A stretch of 64,000 nucleotides of DNA from Coprobacter secundus. Lineage in GTDB: Bacteria > Bacteroidota > Bacteroidia > Bacteroidales > Coprobacteraceae. The stretch spans positions 8,650 to 72,649 of the forward strand of contig JTDA01000018.1 of assembly GCA_000803105.1 (NCBI GenBank), in the 5' to 3' direction. Shown piece after piece: positions 53,340 to 62,593 of the stretch. The notes beneath the pieces are model-generated. The model saw only the letters and a list, made by a program, of their open reading frames with translations. It did no database searches and was not told where the DNA came from. The translations under genes and the position numbers were made by a program. Positions within the stretch are counted from its first letter, which is position 1. Each line of letters starts with the position of its first letter.

Positions 53340-55016
53340 TTAAAAAATTAATAATATTTTTTCTTTTTGTATGGACTTTCCTATTAGCCATACTCGATAA
53401 GCCCCATTGGGAATATTCTGTAAGCCAATTTTGGGAGAATATCTCCCCTTAAATATTTCTTTTCCTAAAATATTTTGTATAATTATCTGGTCTATATCAT
53501 TTTCTATATCTAAATATAATTTGCCTTCAGATTTATTGTATTCAATCCTCTCACTAATGTTATAAAAGGGTTGATTAAAATCTGCTTGTGGGCTTTCGTT
53601 GTAATAATCATCGAATGCTGTGACAGCAAAGTAACGAAAAGAATTTAAAAGTGAACGAGACTGAGTAGAAAAATTCTTCGAAATACGAGCTTCTATTATA
53701 TTACCAGCATTATTTATATCTACCGGATATGTTGTAGAACCATACAATACATATCCTTGAGCCTGAGGGACATTGTCCCATAAAAAATAGAGACTATCTT
53801 CAGATATTACATATTCTAACGGTTTAGGAGCAGACAAATATTTATTTCCTAAATAAGGCATAGGAGGCATCAAAGCAGGATGGGCATATACGGTAGATGA
53901 CAGCTCTTCTAAAAGACGTTTATCATTACGAATAAGATTCCCTGTCCGATAAAAGGCCTGCCCATCTATCCCATACTTTCTCCCATCATAAATTTGCCTC
54001 ATAAAATCTGACAGACTCCAATCTCCTTCTTTGTAATACAATCTATATGCACCTAACCCACTGACTACCATACGTCCAAATTTATGTTGTACCCAATTTA
54101 CCAGAAAAGGATAAAAAGATTGTTCACTGAAATACATCATAGGTACGATGAAATCTTGTTTTCCGTCCTTAAGCCACTTTTGTGGGTCTTGATAAACTGT
54201 TTCAATACAACTCCATCCTAAAGACGAAAAACCAGGAAGAGTATTGTATTTGCCTAAGGGCGAACTACTGACTTTGATTCTTGGTGAATAGTATCTTACG
54301 GTATCATAAATTGTATATACAATACGGTTTATATTTTCTTGACGCCATCGAGCTAAAGTCTGATTGGGATTAGCATATTTTCGATAAGTATCCGAATCGG
54401 GAAAACGATGTGAGTTTTCGGGATAACGAATATAGTCTAAATGTATTCCGTCAACAGGATAGCAAGTTACTATTTCTTTTACTAATGAAGCTAAATAAAA
54501 TGCTGTTTGTGGATTACCTGGATCCAAATACCATTCACCATTAAAATATTTACATAGATCTCGATGTTGATAAACAACAGATTTAGCCCGATGACTTTTT
54601 ACTTGCCTGTTACTCCCGACGGGTATACATACAATCCAAGCATGACATTCAAGACCTCGCTCGTGGCATGCTTGGATTACGTAATCCAAAGGATCATAGC
54701 CGGGATTCCTTCCAGGCTGTCCTGTCAAAATATAATTCCACGGTTCATATGCCGATGGATATAAAACATCCCCTCGAAGCCTTGTTTGGAAAAATACAAC
54801 ATTGAAGTTTAGTTTTTTTACCAAATCTAATACGCGGCATAGTTCCCCTTTTTGCTTTTCTCTGGATAGTGGGTCTGATACGGGTTTTGATGGCCAATCA
54901 AGGCCCCAATTAGTCGTCAACCAAACGGCTCTTATCTCGTGTTTCGGATTAGATACAGCATTTGCCGATATTGCTATAAGGACAAAAATAATGACTATTT
55001 TACTTCTGAAACACAT
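53340..55016 (-). CDS. GHL10 (DUF187/YngK-like) glycosyl hydrolase with probable T9SS C-terminal domain
   Basis: 558 residues. A signal peptide (MCFRSKIVIIFVLIAIS, near ANAVS) is followed by the GHL10 barrel (about 27-390) starting EIRAVWLTTNWGLDWP and containing DGIHLDYIRYP. A fibronectin III-like domain covers about 400-490. The last 65 residues have the strands IIIQNILGKEIFKG, then IPNGAYRVWLI, and end EKILLIF, which resembles a type A sorting domain of the type IX secretion system. If real, the enzyme is secreted or bound to the surface. It is first in the operon with manA. Confidence 0.82.
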   Translation of the reverse strand: MCFRSKIVIIFVLIAISANAVSNPKHEIRAVWLTTNWGLDWPSKPVSDPLSREKQKGELCRVLDLVKKLNFNVVFFQTRLRGDVLYPSAYEPWNYILTGQPGRNPGYDPLDYVIQACHERGLECHAWIVCIPVGSNRQVKSHRAKSVVYQHRDLCKYFNGEWYLDPGNPQTAFYLASLVKEIVTCYPVDGIHLDYIRYPENSHRFPDSDTYRKYANPNQTLARWRQENINRIVYTIYDTVRYYSPRIKVSSSPLGKYNTLPGFSSLGWSCIETVYQDPQKWLKDGKQDFIVPMMYFSEQSFYPFLVNWVQHKFGRMVVSGLGAYRLYYKEGDWSLSDFMRQIYDGRKYGIDGQAFYRTGNLIRNDKRLLEELSSTVYAHPALMPPMPYLGNKYLSAPKPLEYVISEDSLYFLWDNVPQAQGYVLYGSTTYPVDINNAGNIIEARISKNFSTQSRSLLNSFRYFAVTAFDDYYNESPQADFNQPFYNISERIEYNKSEGKLYLDIENDIDQIIIQNILGKEIFKGRYSPKIGLQNIPNGAYRVWLIGKSIQKEKILLIF

Positions 55017-55227
55017 ATATATTTATGACTAATAAAAGCGAAGGTACAGGTTTTTATTGAATTGTGAAAGTTCAAAATACTTTTATCTAATTGGTTATAA
55101 ATTTTGAATATGTGGTACAGATATTTTTTACAACGACAGAACAAGCTGTTTGTAAATAAATATTGCCGTCGTTTTTTACATACTGTAATTGTTTATAGGA
55201 CTCATGTTACTTTTATAGGAAATAAAA

Positions 55228-55256
55228 AGCCCTTGACTTAATCTTAGTCAAGGGCT
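55228..55256 (-). terminator. Terminator after the NlpE-like gene
   Basis: AGCCCTTGACT (55228-55238) pairs with AGTCAAGGGCT (55246-55256) and is followed on the minus strand by TTTTTATTTCC. Confidence 0.85.
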
Positions 55257-55280
55257 CGATTTGATATACCGCTCAATATA

Positions 55281-56039
55281 TTAATATTGATTTTGTGAAG
55301 TTATTTTCTGATAATTTCCCGCCAAGTTACCATCATCTGCACAGAAAGGGATTGAGTCTTTATAATTATCAGAGGTAGATATGTTTAACGTTCCTGTTCC
55401 GGTCGAATGTATTATCATCGTTGATTTTAAATCAGGATTTACTTTATTCAAATCGACTATTATTTGGTTATTTATGATTTCTCCATTTCCTGTAAAAGTA
55501 CAACCTTTCTTTTGCCCTGAAAATGTAATTTTTATCAATACCTGATCGTCCGAAGTTTTTTCTATTACCAAAAATTGTTTATATCCTTCATTTTCTAAAC
55601 CACTTTGTATGTACTCTCCCTGAAAATAATCGGATGTCAATTGTGGGACTCTTTTTAATTGATATTTTCCAGGCATCGATACGGATTCTTTCCCATTCTT
55701 ATCTACTAAAGCAATAACTGTATCCGATTGTGGCAAATAGTATAATTTTTCACTATCGAATGTCCCGACAATCAGGCTATCCTTGATTGACCATTTTCCA
55801 TATTGGATAAATGACGCACCGTTTGAATCAAGATAGAGGGATGTCATTACAATAGTACTATCAGGATTGATTGTAACTGAGGTTTCAATACCTGGACAAT
55901 CGGCACAAGGCAATTTTCCTACAAACATTCCAGGTTTTACTTTTTGCAATATCTCCATATTTTGTTTTTTATTGCTGCACGAAAATATACCGACTAATGC
56001 CAATATATACCAAAGGGTAATAATAGTTTCTTTTCTCAT
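55281..56039 (-). CDS. NlpE-like copper homeostasis lipoprotein
   Basis: 252 residues. The lipoprotein signal peptide ends near GIFSCS with Cys as anchor. The N-terminal beta-barrel contains GKLPCADCPGIET, the CxxC motif characteristic of NlpE. A second domain (about 135-252) is less clear. E. coli NlpE helps activate the Cpx envelope stress response. It is a single-gene unit between two intergenic stretches. Confidence 0.85.
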   Translation of the reverse strand: MRKETIITLWYILALVGIFSCSNKKQNMEILQKVKPGMFVGKLPCADCPGIETSVTINPDSTIVMTSLYLDSNGASFIQYGKWSIKDSLIVGTFDSEKLYYLPQSDTVIALVDKNGKESVSMPGKYQLKRVPQLTSDYFQGEYIQSGLENEGYKQFLVIEKTSDDQVLIKITFSGQKKGCTFTGNGEIINNQIIVDLNKVNPDLKSTMIIHSTGTGTLNISTSDNYKDSIPFCADDGNLAGNYQKITSQNQY

Positions 56040-56231
56040 AAAATCTTTTTAAGTTTTATTTCTATAACAGATTATATGACGTAAAAGATGAATCCAACCT
56101 GATTATTATCTGATAATTTTGAGATTATTTATATCTATTGATATAAAAAAACGGTTACAAATACATATTTATGATATAAAATATTGCTCGAAACAGGAGT
56201 AATATATCAATTATAATTGTTATGTTTGTAT

Positions 56232-56669
56232 ATGATAAAGTATCTGATGAGAATACTAATCATTTGTGCTTTTATACTGTTTGGGTTATCAAACTCTTCT
56301 AAAAGCTTTGATACGGATTCGAAGTGCAATGTTACTTCTGTCCGTACTCAAGATTCTTGCTTTTATGACTTTCCCAATTATCAATTTTCAGCTATCATTC
56401 AACCAAAATTTGAGAGGCAAGATATTTGGTCTTTTAAAGAACCCAATATCTTTGATTCTTTTGCAGGCGATGCAATAGTATTGTCCGTGTCTAATATCAG
56501 ATGTCAGGAATTCCCTTTGATTTTAAAATTTATATCAAATTTTCAGGATGTTTTATATTCAAATGGACGAAAATTATACACTCTTTTAAAAGAACGAGTA
56601 CAATACCTTTCAATTCAGAAAATGACTTTCCGATATTTCATATATGCTCTCAGGCGTATTCTGATTTGA
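56232..56669 (+). CDS. Small secreted protein of unknown family
   Basis: 145 residues from the ATG at 56232, or 140 from 56247. The segment MRILIICAFILFGL then NSSKS is a plausible signal peptide. The mature part has DSCFYDFPNYQFSAI and no domain I know. Only 4 Cys, no repeats. No clear promoter or ribosome site. It might be a remnant or a short-lived gene; the reading is tentative. It lies just before the MITE-like repeat. Confidence 0.45.
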   Translation: MIKYLMRILIICAFILFGLSNSSKSFDTDSKCNVTSVRTQDSCFYDFPNYQFSAIIQPKFERQDIWSFKEPNIFDSFAGDAIVLSVSNIRCQEFPLILKFISNFQDVLYSNGRKLYTLLKERVQYLSIQKMTFRYFIYALRRILI

Positions 56670-56680
56670 TAAATATATAA

Positions 56681-56792
56681 GGGGCTGTTTAAATTTTTCA
56701 ACAAAAATAATTCAATTCGATTTACGTCGCATTTTCGTTTGGTCTGTTTTCCCGCTTTCGTTCACCCAATAGCCTATTATAAAAACAGCCTC
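56681..56792. mobile_element. MITE-like repeat element (copy A)
   Basis: About 112 bases in a gene-free stretch. Imperfect ends GGGGCTGTTT (56681-56690) and AAACAGCCTC (56783-56792) form a terminal inverted repeat (8-bp core GGCTGTTT/AAACAGCC). The interior (about 56691-56780) resembles a segment near the end of the window (63798-63880). No ORF of transposase size. No target-site duplication could be firmly recognised. Confidence 0.45.
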
Positions 56793-56958
56793 AAAAGAAA
56801 TTCTCAGAGCAGACTCAGCAAAATTGAATTAAACTCTAAATATTTTGACTTTCTATTTCCAAGTTTTTTACTTGAATTTATGGAAGTATAAATATATGTA
56901 TATATATCGTAAATTTCTTATTCTGAAAAACATCATAATAAACTAAACTATTTGGACT

Positions 56959-57393
56959 ATGTCTCATTTATTATTATCAACATCTGCAATGATGATACTT
57001 ACATTTATTATAGGCTTTCTTGTCGCAGGAATAATAAAATTGATCGCGGTATGGGCTGATTCTCTCGATTTTTACAATTCGCATCAAGAGGAAATAATGC
57101 GTTTGAAACGATTGCGTAAATATCATCAGAAAATGGCTAAAAAGATAGAACGAGAAGCCATTAAGATTTTTAAAATTTATGATGACAAACGAGATGAATT
57201 CAGCAGAGGGGTCAATGAAGATCCCCGAGAAACACGCCCAGCCGGATATTATCACGGGGTCAGCCATGGAACTTCAGATCTCGATCTTATCGACTACCAT
57301 TACAGGGAAGATACACAATTAATGTACCTTAAGAAGCAAGAGCAAATGAAAGGTGAACAAAATAATCAAACGAATTTTTCGAAAGAGCTTTAG
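56959..57393 (+). CDS. OadG-like small membrane protein
   Basis: 144 residues. One membrane segment (about 7-30) at the N-terminus is followed by a charged cytoplasmic tail of Lys, Arg, Glu and His. Length, topology and position directly before the beta-subunit gene fit a gamma/OadG-like or related anchor of sodium-pumping decarboxylases. Sequence similarity alone is weak. The beta subunit follows, with its ATG 73 bases later. Confidence 0.55.
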   Translation: MSHLLLSTSAMMILTFIIGFLVAGIIKLIAVWADSLDFYNSHQEEIMRLKRLRKYHQKMAKKIEREAIKIFKIYDDKRDEFSRGVNEDPRETRPAGYYHGVSHGTSDLDLIDYHYREDTQLMYLKKQEQMKGEQNNQTNFSKEL

Positions 57394-57466
57394 TTTATGT
57401 ATAAACTCTTTTCTGGAAAACTCAAACAAATTCTATATTGAAAAATATTTAAATTTGATTCAAAAC

Positions 57467-58678
57467 ATGGAAAATATTGATTTCTTTAACTTGTTTCAAG
57501 GGATAGGCACTATGGTGGCCGGAGGTTGGGTACTTGCTTTTGCCCGTATATTTTTAATAGTTTTAGGTGGTATTCTTGTCTATTTAGGATGGAAAGGAAT
57601 TCTCGAGCCAATGGTAATGATTCCTATGGGGCTCGGTATGATTGCAATTAATTGCGGTACACTTTTTATGGGTGATGGGCTCGGCAATTTATTTCTTGAC
57701 CCGATGCTCTCAGATACGGATGAATTGATGAATACTATGCAGATAGACTTTTTGCAACCAGTATATACTCTAACATTCAGCAATGGTCTTATTGCCTGCT
57801 TCGTATTTATGGGAATAGGAACATTACTGGATGTAAGTTTCTTGCTCCAAAAGCCTTTTGCCAGCCTTTTTTTAGCCCTTTGTGCAGAATTAGGGACATT
57901 TCTTACTTTACCTATTGCATCGGCATTCGGACTCGATTTGAAAGAAAGCGCCTCTATTGCTATGGTTGGAGGTGCTGACGGACCAATGGTACTTTTTACA
58001 TCGCTTATGATGGCCAAGCATTTATTTGTTCCTATTACGGTTGTAGCCTATTTATATTTAGGGCTCACTTATGGAGGGTATCCCTATCTTGTAAAACTAA
58101 TGGTTCCAAAACGCTTGCGAGCTATAAAAATAGAGCAAAAAAAGGCTCCTAAGAATTATGACTCTAAAGTAAAGTTGGCTTTTTCTGTTGTCTTATGTGC
58201 CGTATTATGTTTCTTGTTTCCAGTAGCTTCTCCATTATTTTTTTCTTTATTTTTAGGGGTTGCTGTTCGAGAATCAGGGATGAAACATATTTATGATTTT
58301 GTAAGTGGACCATTATTATACGGTTCAACTTTTATGTTAGGATTACTTTTGGGGGTATTATGTGACGCCCATCTTTTATTAGACCCAAAGATCTTAAAAC
58401 TTTTAATATTGGGTATCACTGCTTTATTATTGTCCGGTATCGGCGGTATAATAGGTGGCTATATCATGTATTTTATAAAGAAAGGCAACTATAATCCTGT
58501 AATAGGTATTGCAGCTGTCAGTTGTGTCCCAACAACAGCAAAGGTAGCCCAGAAGATTGTAAGTAAAGACAATCCCAACTCGTTTATTCTTGGAGATGCT
58601 TTAGGGGCCAATATCTCCGGAGTGATTACTTCAGCTATTATTACTGGTATTTATGTAACGATAATACCATATCTATAA
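57467..58678 (+). CDS. Sodium-pumping decarboxylase beta subunit (OadB/MmdB)
   Basis: 403 residues from the ATG at 57467, since the membrane protein begins MENIDFFNLFQG; the frame runs 38 codons upstream but without family sequence. About 10 membrane segments. Conserved GGADGPMVLFTS (with the ion-coupling Asp) and GDALGANISGVITS motifs. The subunit exports Na+ using the energy of biotin-bound CO2 release. No alpha (carboxyltransferase) or biotin carrier gene lies near. Hairpin 58704-58743 follows. Confidence 0.92.
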   Translation: MENIDFFNLFQGIGTMVAGGWVLAFARIFLIVLGGILVYLGWKGILEPMVMIPMGLGMIAINCGTLFMGDGLGNLFLDPMLSDTDELMNTMQIDFLQPVYTLTFSNGLIACFVFMGIGTLLDVSFLLQKPFASLFLALCAELGTFLTLPIASAFGLDLKESASIAMVGGADGPMVLFTSLMMAKHLFVPITVVAYLYLGLTYGGYPYLVKLMVPKRLRAIKIEQKKAPKNYDSKVKLAFSVVLCAVLCFLFPVASPLFFSLFLGVAVRESGMKHIYDFVSGPLLYGSTFMLGLLLGVLCDAHLLLDPKILKLLILGITALLLSGIGGIIGGYIMYFIKKGNYNPVIGIAAVSCVPTTAKVAQKIVSKDNPNSFILGDALGANISGVITSAIITGIYVTIIPYL

Positions 58679-58703
58679 AATGATAAAGTTTTACAATAAG
58701 AAA

Positions 58704-58743
58704 TGCCCTCCAAAAAGTTTTATGTTTAACTTTTCGGAGGGCA
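58704..58743. terminator. Terminator between the decarboxylase beta-subunit and tRNA-Ser genes
   Basis: TGCCCTCCAAAAAGTT (58704-58719) pairs with the complement at 58728-58743 with one mismatch. It serves the plus-strand gene and, with a T-rich tract after it, the minus-strand tRNA-Ser transcript. Confidence 0.7.
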
Positions 58744-58753
58744 CTTCGTATAG

Positions 58754-58840
58754 CGGAAGGAGGGGGATTCGAACCCCCGGTACCGTTACCAGTACGACAG
58801 TTTAGCAAACTGTTGGTTTCAGCCACTCACCCATCCTTCC
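58754..58840 (-). tRNA. tRNA-Ser (anticodon GCT)
   Basis: 87 bases with a type II long variable arm. Acceptor GGAAGGA/TCCTTCC, anticodon loop TTGCTAA with anticodon GCT, T arm GGGGG/CCCCC with TTCGAAT loop. Reads AGC and AGT codons. Confidence 0.97.
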
Positions 58841-58867
58841 TTGCGAGCCCTTCTTGGCTAAAGCTCT

Positions 58868-58900
58868 GCAAAGATAAATTGCAAAAATATAATATGCAAA
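58868..58900 (-). promoter_or_regulatory. Promoter of the tRNA-Ser gene
   Basis: The minus strand has TTTG (58897-58900), 20 bases, TATCTTTGC (58868-58876), an ideal sigma-ABfr promoter. The mature tRNA starts 28 bases after the -7 element. Confidence 0.85.
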
Positions 58901-58970
58901 TATTCGACATGCATTTATTCGGGAAATAATATGTACTTTTACACGATAATTAAGCTTTAGATTAAAGATA

Positions 58971-60023
58971 ATGGCAAAGAAAAAAAAGAAATCAAAGAAT
59001 GTCCTTAAAAAAATAATATTCGTATTTTCGGCAATCATTGTATTTCTACTAATTGGGGCAGGTATAATTTGGAAAAGGTATCTTGTCGATAGTGTTACGG
59101 AAAAATCTTTTTGGATATATATAGATAAGAGCAGTACTCTTGAAAATGTATTAGAGGATTTAGGTCAAAATATAGCTCCGTCAGAAGTGAGACGTATCGC
59201 CAGAATGGCGAAACTGAATAATTATAATCCTAAAAATCAACCGGGAGCATATCGTATTGATCCCCAAATGGGTGCATTTAAAGTATATAGAAAATTGTCT
59301 CATGGAACTCAAAACCCTATTCGATTTACATTCAATAATTTGCGTACAAAAGAAGAACTTGCAGAACGAATAGGTAATTCATTTATGATATCGAAAAGTG
59401 ACGTGTTGGCTCTTCTTAATAATCCGTCAGTTGCTACTGATTATGGATTTGATCGGTATACATTCGTTTCCATGTTTATTCCTGATACATATGAAATGTA
59501 CTGGACGATTTCATCTCGCCGTTTTTTAGATAAGATGTATGATGAGTATGTAAAATTTTGGAATGAGGAACGGAAAAAGAAAGCATCTGAAATAGGTCTG
59601 ACTTTACAAGGAGTATCAACATTAGCCTCTATTGTCGAAGAAGAAACCAAAGCTAAAGACGAAATGAAAGTCGTGGCAGGACTTTATCTTAATCGACTAA
59701 AAAAGGGTATGTTGTTACAAGCTGATCCGACAGTAAAATTTGCAATAAATGATTTTGGCGTAAAACGTATCTTGCACGAACATTTGAATATTGATTCTCC
59801 TTATAATACTTATAAGAATTTAGGATTGCCTCCAGGACCTATCCGTATCCCATCGAAAGCAGCAATAGAAGCAGTTTTGAATTATGAGCATCATGACTAT
59901 ATTTATATGTGTGCTAAAGAAGATTTTTCGGGTCGACACAATTTTGCAACGACTTATACCGAACATTTAAAAAATGCTCTACGTTATCAAAAAGCTTTGA
60001 ATAAACGCAATATTATGAAATAA
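58971..60023 (+). CDS. mltG: Endolytic murein transglycosylase MltG
   Basis: 350 residues. A very Lys-rich cytoplasmic start, one membrane segment (about 14-34) and a periplasmic YceG domain. The catalytic Glu223 in IVEEET and the LQADPTVKFA segment are kept. It cuts nascent peptidoglycan strands and may set glycan length. Single-gene unit; no clear terminator downstream. Confidence 0.94.
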   Translation: MAKKKKKSKNVLKKIIFVFSAIIVFLLIGAGIIWKRYLVDSVTEKSFWIYIDKSSTLENVLEDLGQNIAPSEVRRIARMAKLNNYNPKNQPGAYRIDPQMGAFKVYRKLSHGTQNPIRFTFNNLRTKEELAERIGNSFMISKSDVLALLNNPSVATDYGFDRYTFVSMFIPDTYEMYWTISSRRFLDKMYDEYVKFWNEERKKKASEIGLTLQGVSTLASIVEEETKAKDEMKVVAGLYLNRLKKGMLLQADPTVKFAINDFGVKRILHEHLNIDSPYNTYKNLGLPPGPIRIPSKAAIEAVLNYEHHDYIYMCAKEDFSGRHNFATTYTEHLKNALRYQKALNKRNIMK

Positions 60024-60131
60024 TCAATTGACATTCCTATACAAAGATTATATTTTTAAAAACAAAATGAAAACTATTATTCTTTGTAGCTCATATTTTG
60101 TTACAAATTCGAGTCATTCCCAAAATATTAT

Positions 60132-60140
60132 TATATTTGC
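60132..60140 (+). promoter_or_regulatory. -7 promoter element of iorAB
   Basis: TATATTTGC matches TAnnTTTG; the iorA ATG lies 85 bases further on, so a leader of about 80 bases is predicted. No good -33 box. Confidence 0.45.
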
Positions 60141-60225
60141 ATATGTAATTACGGATAAGTTCTGCTATTCGAGCAACGATTCGTTAATTTAAAATCTAAT
60201 TTCATATTATTCTAAACGAGAAACA

Positions 60226-61827
60226 ATGAGTAAACACCTTTTGTTAGGCGATGAGGCTATTGCCCAAGCTGCTTTAGATGCTGGTATTTCCGGAGTATAT
60301 GCTTATCCGGGAACTCCGTCGACAGAGATTACTGAATATATACAATCTGTATCACAACATTGGCAAGAAAAAATACACAGTCGCTGGTGCACAAATGAAA
60401 AAACCGCTATGGAAGCTGCATTAGGCATGTCTTATATCGGAAAAAGAGCATTAGTGTGTATGAAGCATGTAGGAATGAACGTTGCAGCTGATGCATTTGT
60501 AAATTCAGGTATGACGGGGGTTAATGGCGGCATTATAGTTTTAGCTGCGGATGACCCTTCGATGCATTCTTCTCAAAACGAACAAGATTCACGTTTTTAT
60601 GGAGATTTTGCATTTGTACCTATGCTGGAGCCTTCGAATCAACAGGAAGCCTATAATATGGTATTGACCGGGTTTGAACTTTCCGAAAAATATAAAATTC
60701 CGGTATTGATGCGTATTACTACAAGATTGGCACATTCTCGCGCAGGAGTTGAAACAACGGAAAACATGCGCCCTCAAAATAAAATATCTTTTCCTGAAGA
60801 TTCAAGACAATTTATCCTTTTACCAGCTAACTCTCGTCGGAGGTTTAAAACATTATTGAATGAACAGATAATGTTTGAAGCCGAATCTACTGATTCTGTA
60901 TACAACTCATATATTGACGGGAAAAATAAAAAAATGGGGATTATAGCTTGTGGTATTGCCTATAATTATCTGATGGAAAGTTATCCTGAAGGATGTGAGT
61001 ATCCTGTTATTAAAATTTCCCAATATCCTTTACCCAAGGCATTAATTGCTCGAATGGTCGATGAGTGCAAAGAAATTCTGGTACTTGAAGATGGATATGC
61101 TTTTGTCGAAGACAAAATAAAAGGGTTACTTGGTCTTGGTATTACGGTAAAGGGGCGTCTGGACGGGACTCTAGACCGTGACGGAGAATTGAATCCGGAT
61201 AAGGTAGCCATGGCTTTAGGACTACAAAATACGTCACCTTACAGCATTCCCGATATAGTGCAAATGAGGCCTCCTGCTCTATGTCAGGGTTGTGGACATC
61301 GAGATATGTACGAAGCTTTGAACAATGTCGCCAAAACATACGAAAACGCCAAAGTTTTCAGTGATATAGGATGTTATACTTTGGGGGCTCTTCCCCCGTT
61401 CAGGGCAATAAACTCTTGTGTAGATATGGGGGCATCCATAACCATGGCCAAAGGTGCTGCCGACGGGGGTCTTTTTCCTGCAATTGCAGTTATTGGAGAC
61501 TCAACTTTTACTCATTCGGGTATTACAGGATTACTTGATTGCGTGAATGAGAATGCAAATGTCACTATTGTTATTTCTGACAATGAAACAACGGCTATGA
61601 CAGGGGGGCAAGACTCTGCTGGAACGGGTAAACTTGAAGCCATTTGCCAAGGTGTTGGTGTTAACCCAGAACATATTCGAGTAATGGAACCCCTGAAAAA
61701 AAATATGGCTCAAATGGAAGCCATTATACGCGAAGAAATAGAATATAACGGAGTTTCTGTTCTGATACCACGTAGAGAATGTATTCAGACACTGTCCAGA
61801 AAAAAAAGACAACAAAACAAGAAATAA
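60226..61827 (+). CDS. iorA: Indolepyruvate:ferredoxin oxidoreductase alpha subunit, short form
   Basis: 533 residues. The Pyr domain starts near GVYAYPGTPSTEITEY, and the TPP domain has CQGCGHRDMY and GDSTFTHSG with the NETTAMTGGQ loop. It oxidises aryl pyruvates from aromatic amino acids to aryl-acetyl-CoA. The usual C-terminal 2x[4Fe-4S] ferredoxin domain is absent; the protein ends RRECIQTLSRKK. iorB follows with 2 bases between. Confidence 0.93.
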   Translation: MSKHLLLGDEAIAQAALDAGISGVYAYPGTPSTEITEYIQSVSQHWQEKIHSRWCTNEKTAMEAALGMSYIGKRALVCMKHVGMNVAADAFVNSGMTGVNGGIIVLAADDPSMHSSQNEQDSRFYGDFAFVPMLEPSNQQEAYNMVLTGFELSEKYKIPVLMRITTRLAHSRAGVETTENMRPQNKISFPEDSRQFILLPANSRRRFKTLLNEQIMFEAESTDSVYNSYIDGKNKKMGIIACGIAYNYLMESYPEGCEYPVIKISQYPLPKALIARMVDECKEILVLEDGYAFVEDKIKGLLGLGITVKGRLDGTLDRDGELNPDKVAMALGLQNTSPYSIPDIVQMRPPALCQGCGHRDMYEALNNVAKTYENAKVFSDIGCYTLGALPPFRAINSCVDMGASITMAKGAADGGLFPAIAVIGDSTFTHSGITGLLDCVNENANVTIVISDNETTAMTGGQDSAGTGKLEAICQGVGVNPEHIRVMEPLKKNMAQMEAIIREEIEYNGVSVLIPRRECIQTLSRKKRQQNKK

Positions 61828-61829
61828 TC

Positions 61830-62408
61830 ATGAAAACAGATATTATACTTTCAGGAGTCGGTGGTCAGGGAATACTTTCCATCGCAGCCATAATAGGTGA
61901 AGCTGCCGTGAAAAACGGACTTTATATGAAACAAGCTGAGGTACATGGGATGAGCCAGCGAGGAGGTGATGTACAATCGAATTTAAGGATTTCTGATACA
62001 CCAATCGCTTCGGATCTCATTCCTTTAGGCAAAGCCGATCTGATATTATCTTTGGAACCCATGGAAGCTTTACGTTATTTGCCTTATTTATCAAAAGACG
62101 GATGGATTGTCACCAATTCGGCCCCATTTATCAATATACCGAATTACCCGGAAACGGAACAAATTATGGCAGAATTAAATAAAATTCCCAATAAGATTAT
62201 ACTTGATGTAGACAGAATAGCAAAAGAAAACGGTTCTTCCCGTACAGCAAATATGGTTTTGCTGGGTGCTGCAACTCCATTTCTAAATATCGAGTATGAC
62301 AAAATAGCTGATGGTATTCGGTTTATTTTCGAGCGGAAAGGAAATGATATTGTAGAGATGAACTTAAAGGCTCTGGCTGCTGGTCGGTATGTTGCCGACA
62401 ATCAGTGA
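61830..62408 (+). CDS. iorB: Indolepyruvate:ferredoxin oxidoreductase beta subunit
   Basis: 192 residues from the ATG at 61830; the open frame starts earlier inside iorA but the family begins MKTDIILSGVGGQG. The gamma-type oxidoreductase domain has MSQRGGDVQSNLRIS. It pairs with IorA. ATG is 2 bases after the iorA stop. A terminator follows. Confidence 0.94.
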   Translation: MKTDIILSGVGGQGILSIAAIIGEAAVKNGLYMKQAEVHGMSQRGGDVQSNLRISDTPIASDLIPLGKADLILSLEPMEALRYLPYLSKDGWIVTNSAPFINIPNYPETEQIMAELNKIPNKIILDVDRIAKENGSSRTANMVLLGAATPFLNIEYDKIADGIRFIFERKGNDIVEMNLKALAAGRYVADNQ

Positions 62409-62440
62409 AATTGATGGTTTAATTTAATTCTTAATAAGTA

Positions 62441-62480
62441 TAAGAGAGAGGCATAAAATACCTCTCTCTTATTGTTTTAT
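62441..62480 (+). terminator. Terminator after iorB
   Basis: TAAGAGAGAGG (62441-62451) pairs with CCTCTCTCTTA (62461-62471), then TTGTTTTAT. Confidence 0.8.
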
Positions 62481-62562
62481 TATTGAAAACTTCGACTGTA
62501 TCTTGAATTGCACCTTTAGTAAAAGACAACGTTTGGAATAAAATTCGTGTCAATTTTTTTAC

Positions 62563-62570
62563 TATCTTTG
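62563..62570 (+). promoter_or_regulatory. -7 promoter element of the FprA-type gene
   Basis: TATCTTTG, matching TAnnTTTG, 23 bases before the ATG. Confidence 0.55.
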
Positions 62571-62593
62571 TCGACACAAAAATAAATATCACT

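Noticed and set aside
55130..55190. Weak inverted repeat AACGAC/GTCGTT followed by a T run in the 55017-55280 intergenic stretch
   Set aside because: Only 6 bp with a loop of about 30 bases and no promoter upstream. Not strong enough for a small RNA call.
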